Assembly: GCA_949316235.1 (NCBI GenBank)
Contig: OX438757.1
Location: 9,790,657 to 9,854,656 of the forward strand
DNA from: Oegoconia quadripuncta
Taxonomy: Eukaryota > Arthropoda > Insecta > Lepidoptera > Autostichidae
Direction of reading: 5' to 3'
DNA: 64,000 nt
This document shows, one piece after another, positions 19,775 through 32,399 of this stretch. Every line of letters begins with the position of its first letter. The stretch's first letter is position 1. Under the pieces are notes generated by a model that was not told the origin of the DNA, did no database searches, and was given only the letters and a program-made list of their open reading frames with translations. The position numbers and the translations under genes are program-made.

Positions 19775-21320
19775 TTTAATATTTAGTTCTTATTTAAATA
19801 ATTTTCATTATTTCATTTGGTTAAGACATCGTAACGTAATATGCCTGAGAAAAAATTCGCAAGAGGTTACATAATGTACTCTGTTCATACAATATATGAA
19901 ATCTTTGGCACAAATATTTAATGATGTCCGAAATGTACAACCTTTTACCCAAGGGTACTAAGGCTGTATTAAATTAGATTAAAGAAGTATTTGCCATCGC
20001 TCGGACTACAGAGCACTAATTCGCTACGCTCGTAGGCTACTTTCGACTTTGTTATACTTACTTCCTTCTTGATAAATAGTTTATGAATTTGTTTTTTGTT
20101 TGTGACAGGTCGAATCTTTAAACTTCGTACTAAATTATATAATTATAAATATATAAATATTAGGTTATATAATATATATATATATATAACCTAATATATA
20201 CCTACTAAGTACGAGAATGTGCTTGCAGATTTAAGAGACGAAACTAATAATGGCCTCTAGCACAGATTACTAATAAGTTACTACCTCTAGTATGACCTAG
20301 TCAGCGATTTTTTTTCATTGAGAAATGTTCACATGTTCCATTCAATATTGCATTGCTTTAGTGGGTTCATAATCCCTGAAATGATATGATGTCAATAAAA
20401 CAAGGCCGGGCATCAATTTGCCACTTCCAATATCCGTCATGCCTTTAATGTGGTGGCTGACCGCCACACCTTATTGCTTTTCATGATACACCAAATCACA
20501 TAAAATATCTAAGTACCCACAATACCAACTGAACTCAATCTGTGACGTAAAAGCATCTGCAATAAACAAAGACGTTTTAGCAATAATTCTAATGTATACT
20601 TTATATAAAACTATGTGGAAATGTAGATAAATTTAACCAGGGAAAATGAACCTTGGTATGGTAATAGCCCATGACGTCAGTTAAAATTAGGGACCTACAT
20701 TTTACCCCGATAAACGAAAAGATTTGTACGGGATAAGACAAAAACTCATTCTTTCCATTGATTCATAACGCATTAATTGTCTGTTTATTTATCAACTGTT
20801 GGACTCAATATAATTTTAAAAGCATGTAATGAGCAGAATTTCATATTCTTTTGTTTAAAAACCAAGAAAGTTGGGATAAATATGATTAAAATAAAGCAAA
20901 TTATAAAAGAAAGCACATTTAATGTAATGTAATGTAAGTCCTCCTATTTGTTAGAAGGTCCTCTAATTAGGCCCATCAGTTCTCCTTTTTTAAATTGTGA
21001 TTTGGCAACCCTACACCGGAGTCTTTTAAGGTATTTGCAGCCCTGGGGCAGTTGGTGTCATCGGACCTGGTGTTCTGTGATGATAATTGGGGAATCCGTT
21101 GGAGAGAATTTTTTATAACCGCTCAATAGTTAAATCAAGTATGTTTCATACCTCCACTGCTACTTAGCTGCCCCTGCGTCACCTTAGTTGCCCTAAAGGG
21201 GCTTCCAGTTTTTAAACACCAAATTGTCCTGCCTAACAGCAGACAGAGCAGCGGAGCTTGTTCGAATGCGTTTAATAGTCCAGTAAGGATACACAAATTT
21301 AAAAAAATTCTTATAATTTG
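19775..21320. other. No recognised gene; one AT palindrome
   Basis: TAGGTTATATAATATATATA with its complement forms a palindrome at about 20,161-20,197. The remaining sequence has no motif or partner that I recognise. Confidence 0.5.
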
Positions 21321-21322
21321 AA

Positions 21323-21470
21323 AGGCCGTGATTTTTTGCACATGGATAGAGTACCTGTCAGCGACAGAATAAAAAAAATTATAGATATTTAGTAATAAAA
21401 CATAGACTATATGTTTAAAGTTACCACTGTGAATTTCATTGCGTCGAAGAATATACTTCGAACCTACTAC
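21323..21470. repeat. Dispersed repeat pair, copy 2
   Basis: Shares GATTTTTTGCACATGGATA, AGTACCTGTCAGCGA and TTTAGTAATAAAACA with 17,695-17,885. It is followed by (CTA)n and then unassigned DNA to about 22,500. Confidence 0.6.
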
Positions 21471-22529
21471 TACTACTACTTTAAAACCGGGTAAGTGCGT
21501 GTTCAGAAAGGACTTGTCCGCGTTTTATATGGAGGGTGGTTTTTTATTCCGAGTAAATTCCGACCGGGTTGGTACTACACTGATATTAAAGGTACAAAAA
21601 TGTAGATCGTAAAACCGCTTTAATATGAATTTTGCACACCTCCGTTTTTATAAAATAAATTAATGAAATAACTATGGTGGAATTATTTTGCGATGCCATT
21701 GGCAACACTGGCGACTATTTACTCCACAAAAAATCGATCACGACGATCAATAAAGCAAATCGATTATTAAAACAAAAAAAAATTAAAACGATTATTAGGG
21801 AAAATATTATAACCCATTTCAATGTAGGACTGAAGTATAAATTCTACATCAAATCGAGCACTGAAAGATAGAATTATAAGTCACCGAAATATTTTTTTTT
21901 TATTATGACCTGGGTTTCTAGCAAAAATTGTTTTAAATAACCTCTTAACAGTTATATATAAAATAATTTTTGTCTTTATCTTTATAATTACATTTGATAG
22001 ATTTGTATGCAATCATACACAAGGATATATACGTAAATAGATTATGATCAAACCAATTATAGTGAAAAATATAAAAGACAGTAAGTTATTTATTTCTGTA
22101 TATTATGTGTTTGATAAAGTCACGACCTTTATCCCAAATGGGTTGGTTAGACATATCCCAAACACAGTGAACAAGATTTTGAAATATTTTTGAAAGATTT
22201 GAGATCATTTTGGCATAAAAGAAAATACAGTAAAAAACAAGGAAACAAAAATTACTTGAAATTACAATTGAATTAGGTACGTACTATGATTGGCACAAAA
22301 ATCCATAAATATTATAAAAAATCACAAATGCATAATTATGTTATAATAATGCATAAACAAGAACCAGCATTGTTTACCGTTATACACCGTAAACTCTGTT
22401 GTTGAGTGACCAGCCTGTTAATGCGATTTGGTTATATTTTCGGATTGAGTGACAGGATCGAGTACCGATCAGTCAGAAATGATCGATTAGCCAACCTCAG
22501 ATCGAACAACCCTATTGCTCTTGTTGTTG

Positions 22530-22790
22530 GTTGTTGATTTTTTTAAGCGTCCGTGTTGTGTGGTGTTCAACTTGTACTTTCTCGGATTCTTTTGGTTTTA
22601 TAATTTGCTTGCCAAAAACTAAAGAATTGAATTGCCTTTATAACAACTGATGACTTGACTTTATTACAAGAATTTTTTGATTGCACCTGATTTGGACCGG
22701 TGATATACGGATTTCTGAATTTCTACAACGGTTATTTCATGTTGCACGGGATTTGGACATCGGCGGCTGGATCTATACCTACTCTTGAAT
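22530..22790 (+). other. Candidate 5' exon with consensus donor
   Basis: The segment ends TCTTGAAT|GTAAGTATTA, a strong 5' splice site at 22,791. An AG acceptor (TTTGCTTTTAG) is at 23,337-23,338, giving a 548-bp intron. An ATG at 22,739 would run out of frame with the CxxC frame and stop soon after the junction. So if the exon is real it is either non-coding or a different upstream exon is used. Evidence is splice consensus only. Confidence 0.3.
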
Positions 22791-22868
22791 GTAAGTATTA
22801 ATATATTTATATATAAGTACATTTGCCTCATAAATAATCATACACTAAACAAAGTAGGTTAGTATAAT

Positions 22869-22945
22869 TTTTTTTTGTTATGCACGACGGGTTGTTACTT
22901 GACCTCAATCACACCTGATGTTAAGTGAAGATGAGGTCCAACCAA
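22869..22945 (-). mobile_element. SINE family B, short 3' fragment
   Basis: T-run, ATGCACGACGGGTTG, TTGACCTCAATCACACCTGA and TTAAGTGAAGATGAGGTC match the start of 3,558-3,893. It is heavily truncated and lies inside the candidate intron. Confidence 0.65.
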
Positions 22946-23571
22946 GGTCGTGAATGTATGTATGATGTACAAGTAAAGGTTTGTACAACATTGTAAGTAA
23001 AAGATATGCAGGTAATATTGTAGTGGCAGCCTTACAAAGTGAGCCAATCTGTTTTATTATATCATCTTTTCTGTTTAGGCTTAGCCGAGGTATGGACTCG
23101 GTATCAATTTTTTCTGGAATTATAACATCTGTAATAATAAATTGTATGTTTGTGGAATTGCGCTGTATGTGGATTTCCCAAAACCTATAAATAAAATCTG
23201 ACAGCCTGGGGAATCAGTGTTGGACTCTGCACATGCTCCATGTAACCAAGCCTCAATCATTGTCCACAGTGCCAATATAGTGAAACTATATTTATTATGT
23301 GACATTTTGTTGGTATTTAAAAAATCTTTTGCTTTTAGGTGACAAACGAAGACCATGTTTGCCGGGAATGTTTCAATCTTTTATTAAGAGAAATAAATAA
23401 TAGGACTAAGGGCACAACAGGTGAACAGCAACTGGGTCATCAATCAGTTTGTGTCTGTTGTGGCTTGTCAATGTCTAGTAGCACAGGCAGACAATCTCGT
23501 GCTTTACCTCATGAAGATCTCGCAATCCAAGACCAATCCTTGGCAAATGGCTCTACCTCCGTAGCCGAACG

Positions 23572-25711
23572 AGCTATATGAAGAAAAAACAATAAATCAG
23601 AATGAGCTTTTTGTAAACTATGTCAGGAACTACTCAAAGCTATTTAAGCAAGTATGTACGATAGCCAAATCTATGTTCGTTCGTAACAAGATTATAAGTA
23701 GCTCAAACCTGATTAAGACGACCTGGCAAGTAATCAACTCTGAAACTGGGAAAGTCAAAACTCGTAGTTTCGATTACCAAATTAACGTAGAAGGTCAAAC
23801 ATTAACTAATGCTCCTGAAATCGCGGACGCGTTTGAAAGTTTTTTCACTAACATTCCAGTATCGATAACTAGGTCTCTTAATTCTTCCCCCACTCTCGCT
23901 GAATTATTACTAAAACAAAATGTAACCGAATGTACCGATGTATTTAAATTTCATCACGTTACACCATTATGTATTATTAAGACATTTAAATCTTTAAATA
24001 TGAAAAGGACAGCGGATCTTCATGGTCTATCAGTTAAAATAATTAGTTTTATTATAGAGGATATTGCTCCTCATTTAGCTATTATCTTCAACCAGTGTAC
24101 TAATAATGGTGTGTTTCCTGATATGATGAAGCATAGTAAAGTAATTCCGTTATTTAAGTCTGGTGATACTCAAGTTCGTACAAACTTCCGACCGATCTCA
24201 ATTTTACCGACTTTAAGTAAAATATTTGAAAGCTTAATTTTAAATCAATTGCTCTCACATTTCAATTTGAATAATTTGATTACAACCAAACAATTTGGTT
24301 TCACTAAGGGACGTTCGACAACAGATGCCGGTATTGAGTTGTTACAACATATTTTTGATGCCTGGGAGGGTTCACAGGACGCCCTTGGCATCTTTTGTGA
24401 TCTGTCCAAGGCTTTCGATTGCGTCCACCATGACATCTTAATTATGAAACTACACCATTATGGCGTCCAGGGCCAAGCACTCAGCCTAATGAAATCATAT
24501 CTACGTGATCGAATTCAGAGGGTTGATATCAATGGAGAGAGATCATCAGGATCTGCAGTTAGCATGGGCGTACCGCAGGGTTCAATACTGGGACCATTCC
24601 TATTTTTAGTTTATATCAACGATTTACCTCACCTCGCTAAGGAAAGACACGAGATCGTATTGTTTGCTGATGACACTTCTTTAATATTTAAAGTTGACAG
24701 ATATCAATTAGCATATGACGAAGTGAATAATGCTGTCTCAAAAATAGTCGAATGGTTCACAGTCAATAACTTGCTCCTTAATGAGAACAAAACGAAATGT
24801 CTTAGATTTTCATTACCTAATGTTGAACAGGTTGCCACCAAAATAAGAATTAAACATGAACAGTTGGAACTTGTGGACACAACTGTATTCCTTGGTATGA
24901 CTTTAGATTCTCGGTTACAGTGGGGACCCCATATTAAAAAACTAATGAAAAGACTCAGTTCTGCCGCATATGCTGTTAAGAAAATTCGAAATATCTGTGA
25001 TATTGAAACAGCGCGCTTAGTCTACTTCAGCTACTTTCACAGCTTGATGTCATATGGTATCTTGCTGTGGGGAAACGCTGCTGATACAGATAGCATATTT
25101 CTCTTACAGAAACGAGCTATTCGTGCAATTTATAAATTAAGGTCAAGAGATACATTAAGACAAATATTTAAAGAAATTAATATTTTAACATTTTCGTCAC
25201 AATATATATATGAAAATCTTGTATATGTTAAGAGAAATATATATTCATTCGAGAAACATTGTGACCGACATAATGTCAATACAAGGAGCAAAAATCAATT
25301 AGCTGTACCTTTTAGTAGACTTAGTAAAGTTAATAAGTCATTCAGAGGTCAATGTGTGCGCTTCTACAACAAGGTTCCCATGGATATACGGAATCTTCCG
25401 CTTAATAAATTTAAACTTATTATAAAACAAAAATTATGTAAAAAGGGATATTACAAAATTTCAGACTATATTAATGAAAGTAATCCATGGGATTAAACGG
25501 CTCCTCTACTCGATATATAAAATTGTTGTAACCTTTCTTGATTGTACATGATTTATTGAAAAGAGACAAACCCTCTGAGTTTCTCGCTAGCTCTTCTCAG
25601 TAGTGGTCGCGTTCCGAGCTAGTGGTAGTTTAAAAAACAAATGACGTTCATAAGTGCATATTGTATTGCCTACATGAATAAATGATTTTCATTTTCATTT
25701 TCATTTTTTCA
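23572..25711 (+). mobile_element. 5'-truncated Jockey/CR1-type LINE
   Basis: Target duplication GAACG is at 23,567-23,571 and 25,712-25,716. The element lacks the endonuclease part and starts within the linker before the RT. It carries the RT frame and a 3' UTR with CTCGCTAGCTCTTCTCAGTAG, CGCGTTCCGAGCTAGTGG and CATGAATAAATGATTTTC, and ends in (CATTTT)n. The short tandem tail instead of poly(A) is typical of this LINE group. Few frame defects imply a young insertion. Confidence 0.85.
23673..25496 (+). CDS. LINE ORF2 reverse transcriptase (partial, no endonuclease)
   Basis: An RNA-dependent DNA polymerase of a non-LTR retrotransposon. The frame is 607 codons from the first ATG and is open from 23,565. 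RT motifs in order: VIPLFKSGD and TNFRPISILPTLSKIFE (about residues 160-190), KQFGFTKGRSTTDA (about 205-220), FCDLSKAFDCVHHD (about 240-253, catalytic D), GVPQGSILGPFLFLVYINDL (about 299-318) and FADDTSLIF with the catalytic DD at residues 333-334. A thumb and C-terminal region follows with FLGMTLDSRLQWGPHI, SYGILLWG and QKRAIRAIYKL. No stop or frameshift is seen across the RT. A complete ORF2 would be ~900+ residues with an N-terminal APE endonuclease, which is missing. The ATG is internal, so the start is arbitrary. Clade is Jockey/CR1-like, possibly Daphne. Confidence 0.92.
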   Translation: MFVRNKIISSSNLIKTTWQVINSETGKVKTRSFDYQINVEGQTLTNAPEIADAFESFFTNIPVSITRSLNSSPTLAELLLKQNVTECTDVFKFHHVTPLCIIKTFKSLNMKRTADLHGLSVKIISFIIEDIAPHLAIIFNQCTNNGVFPDMMKHSKVIPLFKSGDTQVRTNFRPISILPTLSKIFESLILNQLLSHFNLNNLITTKQFGFTKGRSTTDAGIELLQHIFDAWEGSQDALGIFCDLSKAFDCVHHDILIMKLHHYGVQGQALSLMKSYLRDRIQRVDINGERSSGSAVSMGVPQGSILGPFLFLVYINDLPHLAKERHEIVLFADDTSLIFKVDRYQLAYDEVNNAVSKIVEWFTVNNLLLNENKTKCLRFSLPNVEQVATKIRIKHEQLELVDTTVFLGMTLDSRLQWGPHIKKLMKRLSSAAYAVKKIRNICDIETARLVYFSYFHSLMSYGILLWGNAADTDSIFLLQKRAIRAIYKLRSRDTLRQIFKEINILTFSSQYIYENLVYVKRNIYSFEKHCDRHNVNTRSKNQLAVPFSRLSKVNKSFRGQCVRFYNKVPMDIRNLPLNKFKLIIKQKLCKKGYYKISDYINESNPWD

Positions 25712-25794
25712 GAACGTACTGTTTCCAGTTCAGACATACAAAATCAAGAAAACAAGAATAGAAACAAAACAAGAATAAAAAAGAATAGTTGTTC

Positions 25795-25850
25795 AGTTTA
25801 GGTCACTCCACCGACAAGAGCATAGCTCTTACATTGAAGAAGAAGGCATT
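25795..25850 (-). repeat. AGAGCTATGCTCTTGTCGG repeat family
   Basis: The plus strand reads CACTCCACCGACAAGAGCAT and AGCTCTTACATTGAAGAAGA. The complement recurs at 37,735-37,830 and 51,070-51,150. Confidence 0.6.
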
Positions 25851-28800
25851 TACCAGGTTAAACACATCACAAGACACAGCTTTAATTAGAGGAAGAATTA
25901 GGTTGCGTCACCAAAGCAACAAGATTTATTACAGTTAAGGACATCTTGTTTAAAAGTAACAGGAACTAATTGGCAACACCGAATTTGTTGCTATTATTGT
26001 AGTTGTATTATTGGCAAGGGAGCTGTGCTCATGTGATGACAATTACCTGGTACCTTGGATGGGCTCAGAAATGATATGACTACTCAGTTGGAATATGTAC
26101 TAGCGAGAGAAGACATAGAAAATGAGGAAAAATAATAATATATTTTAGTCAAAAATGTGTTTTATTTATTATACTACTTTATTATTATTTTATACAATTT
26201 AAATTATGCACATTCCAGCTCAATAACTTCTCTAATTCAATTCTTCATTCTTGAAGCAGTAAGTTCATAAAGATGTTTAGCTGTTGTGAATTTAGTAAAA
26301 ATGTACTAGATCCAATAAAGTGGATGTTGGTAGGTTCAGTAGTCTTGCTCTTATTGTTTGTTTCTAGCAGACTGAACATTCATTCACTCTGTCTCTAGAC
26401 TCTGTTTGTTAGTTTGGTAGGAGCAAAGTAAGATTACAAATGTATGTAACACCACCGAGGTTAATAATTGGATATATCGTTCAGGGCGCACTTTTTAAAT
26501 GACGTCGAAAAAAGGAGTTTACATATACCCTTACTAAACTGTACAATCCTTCACACATACAAAGTGGATATATCGTAGCTATAGTTATACGCTTAGTGAT
26601 CACATCTACCTACTCATCAATGCGTCACAATCAACAATCATCAGTGGGGCGCTTTTCGGATGTATTTCACACGTAAAATATGTCTATGGAGAACCATTTC
26701 TTGTATTTTTAAATCGTAGACAGAAAACGCTACTACATGTTAAAAATAAATGACTTCAATCGAGATGTCATACATAGTCATATTTATTGCCGAGGTATCA
26801 CGACATATTTTTAAAATGTATGTATCTATGACTTGACAGAAAGCAATAGAAAGGCTACACTGCGACCGAATTATAAATAAAAGCTTTATATCCAGCGCCA
26901 AACCGATTAGGAGTTTAAGTGTTCGTCATGGCCGAAATCGGTCGGAAGCATCATCATCATCAGATAAGCTTCGGTAGAATACACAGAAAAATACTCCAAG
27001 AACTTAAATTCCATCAAATTCTAAGAAAGAATAGCTATAAACCGAACATTGACCGACGTTACCAGTTTGACAATGACATTTGTTTGACAGTGGGTGGATA
27101 TTGTTTTAATTAACGACGGAATGTTCGTTTCAAGGAATGAATTGCAAGAGGCTTCATTCTTTCTATAGGCAGGAGTGTTCGTTTTAAAGTAAATTGTTAT
27201 GAAACTAAAAAATACAATTTCTCGAAAACGGAGGTTTCCAAAATTGTACAATTTGTATATAACAGCTGGATATTCAAATACCTATCCAGATATATATATA
27301 ACTTAACCCTGTCGGAATTAATAAATATTAAAGGCCCAATCTGGGACAAGTCCTTTAAATCACTCCTTTTGCTGACCGCAAAAATTAAATATTATGTGAA
27401 ATATTTTTGCGATCAGCAAACTTCAAATAACGATAACATATTAACCTATGTTATTCAAAAAAGATTTTTTTGAAAATTAGGCGGCAAAGAGTGTCGACGA
27501 ATTCTGCTCATTTATATATACCTTAACATTGGCCTATTTGCCGTTTCATATCAGCGCGTTTGAGTGGCGATGACCATAGATAGGGCACAAGTATAGATGT
27601 GCTCCGCGAGTGTGAACCTCACCACTCACTAACTGCTCCTTACGCCAGCAATGATGGGCTTTTCCAGATGACAATTAACAAAAAGGTAGTGCCGATAGTC
27701 TCGATATATGGCGCTGATTTAAAATTATATATCAAAATCAAAGACAATAATCCGATTATATTAACTATTTTCTTAGTAAATCAATTTCAACAGTTTATTT
27801 TAATTATTGATGTAATGGTGAAGACAAAGCAGCCGATTTTCAACGAGTGCCGTTTTTTATGATGAAAACTTGACTTTAGTACAAATCCATCTATTTGCTA
27901 TCGTGGAAACCTTTTTGTGGCCGCTTTGAATATCCCTCATGTAGCTCTTTCCCGTGTATTGATGCATCAATGTATTCACGCATGGTCCTGGCAACATATC
28001 TTTAAATATTGGATAAGCTGTTGTAGGTTATTTAGGGAAATGTCGATCGTCAGTTAACTAACGAATTAAAAAAGCATAATCGAAATATTAATCATATCAT
28101 AATATACAATCATATCCGTGGCACTATGTACTTCTACGTTCTAATTTTATACAGACGCTATTACAAAGTGAAAGTTTCCACCAGGTTACGTCACCAAGAT
28201 TAAACAAAAGCTATTCAAACATCCCGATATGAACGACAGTTCCAGCCCTTTCGATGTTAACTATATAATGTTATACAATTGTGTATCTGACATGTCGGGT
28301 TTCATACAAAACAATCGTTAATTACTACAACAGCCCGCATAGATTCCATTTTATACACATACATGGTGCTTCGAGCGGAATTTCACACAACCAGCATCAT
28401 AAGTTATGTACTCTATATGCAGTCCCAGCTGAAACAATAACATTATTGAATTTTATATCATAGGATAAAATTATCACATGATAACGTAACCGACGTACAT
28501 GTATGAACAACCTAATGAGAGTGAATGAAGTATATAAAAGAGGTGTGTCAGGATCGTAGCAAGTAAAAGTCTGTGGTCTCTGCCTACCCCTAAGAAACAG
28601 GCGTGACATTATGTACATGTGTATGTATGACGTAAAGTTTTTCACCGTTACTAAAATTACTGCTCGTTCACAAAGCTGACTCTTCAGAGAAGAACGAGCT
28701 CCTTGCTCCTTGTTCACGGGTTACTCTTTTTAAGTAGGATTTAGGTTACAATACAATTCGACAAAACGAGGAAAAAATATAAATTACAACGTATAATTTG

Positions 28801-28860
28801 AATGTCGCAGTGACTTATGTTCATACTTTGGTAATAATTTCTGTGGAATTATTGGTTTTG
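25850..28860. other. Three kb without a recognised gene
   Basis: AT-rich DNA with scattered frames of 60-106 codons that lack recognisable motifs and overlap on opposite strands. I could not find repeat partners inside the window. This could hold old, diverged repeats or non-coding transcript sequence. Confidence 0.45.
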
Positions 28861-28864
28861 AATT

Positions 28865-29090
28865 TATTTTTACCCGACAGCCCCAATAGGAGGGTAATGT
28901 TTTTCGAGTGCATGCATGTATGTATGTAGATTTCTATGTTGTTCTTGTAGCCTAAACGGCTCGACCGATTTTGAAGACCAAGGTAAGGTGTCGTTCGATT
29001 CGACTTGACTCCTAAACTGTAAAAAATCCAACATAGCGCCTGCAAAATCCAAATTACGCTGCCGGGTTTTTTGGTTTTTACACACTTAAA
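28865..29090. repeat. ACTCGAAAAACATTACCCTCC family, inverted copy
   Basis: GGAGGGTAATGTTTTTCGAG, then TGTAGCCTAAACGGCTCGAC, AAGGTGTCGTTCGATTCGA and CAACATAGCGCC. These are the complement of 59,190-59,465 in reverse order. Confidence 0.65.
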
Positions 29091-29929
29091 TACCGATACT
29101 TTATTATACAAGCGTAAGTTTACATTGACCCTTAAATGACTTAGTGACTTTATGTGAACGACAAACACAGACACGAAACGACAACGACATGAACAGTAAA
29201 ATTAACACATTTCTAATATAATCATGAATAAATATAATTAGAATTTGTCTATGTTTGGGATATATCTGATTTGGATAATTATATGTCGTAGATGGTGGGT
29301 TCGGGGGTGTGGGCGTTGCTAGCGACCAGGACGGTGCCAGTCGCGTGGTAAAGGGTGGCTCGGGCAAAGGCGATACTATTGCAAGCTACTATAGGAAATC
29401 GACAACGTATTCAAATTCGATTATGATCATGAAACCTGGGATGCTTTCTGTTGAATAGAAAACATTTGCACGCCCCTCATGCCATACAACTTGGCCCCCG
29501 CGTGCAGTCTGTGGAATTCAACCGGACCTGGTCTTCAATTCCTCCTTGCTCAAATCCCATGATCAACTTCTTATTAGCTAACGACTCACCGGATTCTTCC
29601 AAGCGTCGGTGATAATAATCAAATCACTCACAGTCGTTGATGTGTTCAGTGGAGCTCCGACTCCTTTGAAGGCTGGTAGCAAAGTGTCCGTCATTTTCGA
29701 TGTGCAGACCTTATATTACCGTTAACGTCGTCACCGCTCTGTTTCCGGCGATATCAGCGCCACCAGGTTTACTTCACATTAACCGCGTACTATGATAGTC
29801 AGTTGACCGTTTGAATAATGAATTCTATCGCTAATTTATCTACGACAATTACTATTAATCTACGACATATATGTATGTAGTATGCACCAATAAAATTGAT
29901 CGAAGCGCATGACAGAGTCCAGCACAAGT

Positions 29930-30365
29930 TCTCAAAAAAAATATTACATACGAGGAAGCGTCCGACTTCGACCTAAATCAACTTAGTTATTTCGTCTTGT
30001 TTTAGATTTTTTATTAGTAAGTATTTATAACGGTAGTCGAGTTTTTATATATTTTTTTAGATATTTTATTATAAACCTATTGATACCTGTTTTTGAATTT
30101 CTTTCGTCGACACCTAGCATTTGATTCCATCTCGATGGGGTGCTAAAATTATTTCTAGTTTCCGCCATATTTGATTTATCATGACGTCATATTATATCCT
30201 ATGACACTCCTGGGACTTGTACGAATCTATTGACATATCTGTCCAAATCGGCTGATGCGTTGTGATCGTAGGTGGTAACATGCATACATCCTGCATACAA
30301 ACGCGTTTACTACGTTACCCTCTTTTTGGCTTTTCCGTAGTCGGGTAAGATGAGTAGAAAAAGGA
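29930..30365. repeat. Old interspersed repeat, CGACTTCG…GTCGGGTAAGAT
   Basis: AGCGTCCGACTTCGACC at one end, TATCTGTCCAAATCGGCTGA and ACATGCATACATCCTGCATA in the middle, then GTTACCCTCTTTTTGGC and GTAGTCGGGTAAGATGAG. The pattern is a common lepidopteran repeat type related to the GAAGTCGG sequences at 5.0-5.7 kb. Boundaries are uncertain. 29,090-29,930 holds no recognised feature. Confidence 0.4.
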
Positions 30366-30481
30366 AAAGGAAGGATTTATTTTACATAGAAATACTGAAT
30401 AAACTGTGATAAGCTTCTGTGTTGCCAATAAAGGTACAGGTGTACAAACAGCGCAGTACCGTCATTATTTTGCTACTTAAT

Positions 30482-30795
30482 CTTTTTTTTTTATGCACGA
30501 CGGGTTCGTATTTTACCTCAATCACACCCGATGTTAAGTGAAGATTAGGTCGAAGGTGGAAGCGTACTGACCCGAAAACCCCAACACATTTGGGGGACTG
30601 GCTATTTTATCTCTGACAACCGGAACACAACAATGCTATTAACATTGCTGCTTGGCGGCAGATTTAGATAAGATGGTGGTACCTATCCAGGCGGACATTT
30701 TAAAATGCCTTACCACTAACCAAACCGAGTACTTAAACATGTGCCCCGCTGGGGATCAAACCCGCGACCTTCGAATCGTAAACCCAATGTTGTTT
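30482..30795 (-). mobile_element. SINE family B, near full length
   Basis: Matches 3,558-3,870 throughout. On the minus strand the B box is mutated (GGTTTGATCCC), and the copy ends at ACCCAATGTTGTTT. 30,800-31,700 shows only AT-rich DNA. Confidence 0.7.
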
Positions 30796-31714
30796 TGGTC
30801 AAATGCAATATATACCTAGTTAAATAACCCCTTCCTTTCATTGCCATGAATTAAACTGTTAATAAAGATAAAGATAAATTTTTTAACATCAAATCTAAGA
30901 GTTCAGATAAAAAGGTAAGGACCCTGAGTAACTCCGTAGATTTCCACGCCCTACACGGTCAACCTGTGTTGTAGGTACATGGCTTCACCTCGGATTACAT
31001 CACCATTAGAAATTGGTAATAACCTAGCTAATTTTCTATATTTACTTACAAAACTATAGATATTAAAGTATTAATGAAGTACATACTAACCATACTAATT
31101 ACAGACATATTATGTGATTTAGAATGCTGATATATATTTAAATAGATGATTTAGATAATAGTTTTAGAAAATGAGGCGAAAACACCCTGTGTCTCCTAAT
31201 AAAATAGCGTTAGATACTCCCTACAAAAACCGTTCTGTGATTTCCTCCTACATAAAGCGAATATCGCTCTGGCTATATAAGTTCATTCAGCAGGGAATAG
31301 GTGTTAAAAAGAAAGTATATCTTCATAAAATGCGCACTTAATGACTCATTCCCTGTTTTTGCCACCGGAGAAATAAAGTTTAGCCTCCATGTTTATGTGT
31401 GGCTACAACTTTATTTAGGGAAAAAACCGGGTTTTATTAATAAAGAGTTTTGTTATTGTGTAAAAAAAAACTATCCATGGTAATGCAAGCCTAATAATTT
31501 TCTTTCATTCTACACTTTATTTCTAGTTTTTCGTCCGCGTAGATTCTATGATTTAAGATCTTTATTTATCCAAAATAATTAACATAAAAACTGTAAATTA
31601 CCTACATTAAGTATAAACTTAATATAGTATAGTATAAATAAAGTGGCTGCTTTTCTGTGTGCCTTGTTATAAAACAATTTTTTTTTTAGCGTCCTTTGTT
31701 ACAGGGTTATTGAA

Positions 31715-31870
31715 TTTTGTTCGAAATATTTATCTTCCTTAGGCGTCTCAATTCAAGTAATCTAAGGAACACACCTGCCAAATTTCATCAAGATCGGTCC
31801 ACACGTTTGGACTGTACGATGATCACCGGTCAGAATTTTCCTATAGGTCATGATTTTTTTTCCAACATTT
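31715..31870 (+). repeat. CCAAATTTCATCAAGATCGG interspersed repeat
   Basis: ACACACCTGCCAAATTTCAT, CAAGATCGGTCCACACGTTT and CGATGATCACCGGTCAGAA. This is a familiar arthropod SINE/LINE-tail motif order. Confidence 0.4.
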
Positions 31871-31959
31871 TGTAGACTATTCTATTAGAGCTGACATATT
31901 ACTCTATTTTACAAATCATCCAGCGATAAAATTCAATAAGTCACACCACCCTCAGTTTA

Positions 31960-32002
31960 GGCTGCTTACACATTGCGACTTTTTGCAGCAATACAGTCGC
32001 GC
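31960..32002 (+). repeat. Left terminal inverted repeat of the 13.2-kb element
   Basis: Pairs with 45,123-45,165 at 35 of 43 positions without gaps, directly preceded by TTA. Confidence 0.75.
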
Positions 32003-32399
32003 TTCAGTCTACACGGAAAGAAATGGTTTATATATCGCAGCTAAACAAACTTGGTTGCCGCGATTTAGTTGTCCAATCAAAAATTTTTGTAACCGTAGCG
32101 ATGGCTTTTCTACCTCAATAAAGAGCAGTTAGCTGCAGGGTCAAACAATATTTAGCTGAAAAAATTAGTCAGTACTGCTAAATTCTTTCTTTATCCAGCA
32201 ATTTGTCCTTATACGTAGTAACAAAGTTGTTGTTTGGCTGTGATAGCAATGGATTGTTATTTACTAGTGCTAAGAAAGTCACGGTTCTTACTAATTTTTA
32301 TTGTAACTAGCGGCAAAGATACATATTAGTCAACATCACCACAAAACTTCGCAAACTGAACTAAGATATTATCCACAGTATATGTTCTTAACGTCCCGA

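Larger units (their letters stand above)
23339..25801 (+). pseudogene. CxxC zinc-binding exon split by a LINE
   Basis: After an acceptor-like TTTTGCTTTTAG, one frame reads EDHVCRECFNLLLREINN (CxxC), then HQSVCVCCGLSM (a second CxxC pair ~24 residues on) and a polar tail to SVAER at 23,571. There a 2,140-bp LINE begins. Beyond the LINE the same frame continues at 25,717 with TVSSSDIQNQENKN and a basic tail to a TAG at 25,799-25,801. The interrupted exon would code for about 109 residues, with four cysteines arranged like a small zinc-binding module. I do not recognise the family with certainty; it resembles zinc modules of transposon-associated arthropod proteins. Upstream exons are not settled, and no start codon is visible in this frame. 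The insertion would truncate the product after two novel codons. Confidence 0.5.

Noticed and set aside
22739..23400. Spliced ORF from ATG 22,739 across the 22,791/23,338 intron
   Set aside because: The splice puts the ATG in a different frame from the CxxC module and reaches a stop after about 20 further codons. Kept only as a candidate exon.
27599..27862. 87-codon plus-strand frame
   Set aside because: No recognisable domain, no splice or promoter context, and composition like the surrounding AT-rich DNA.
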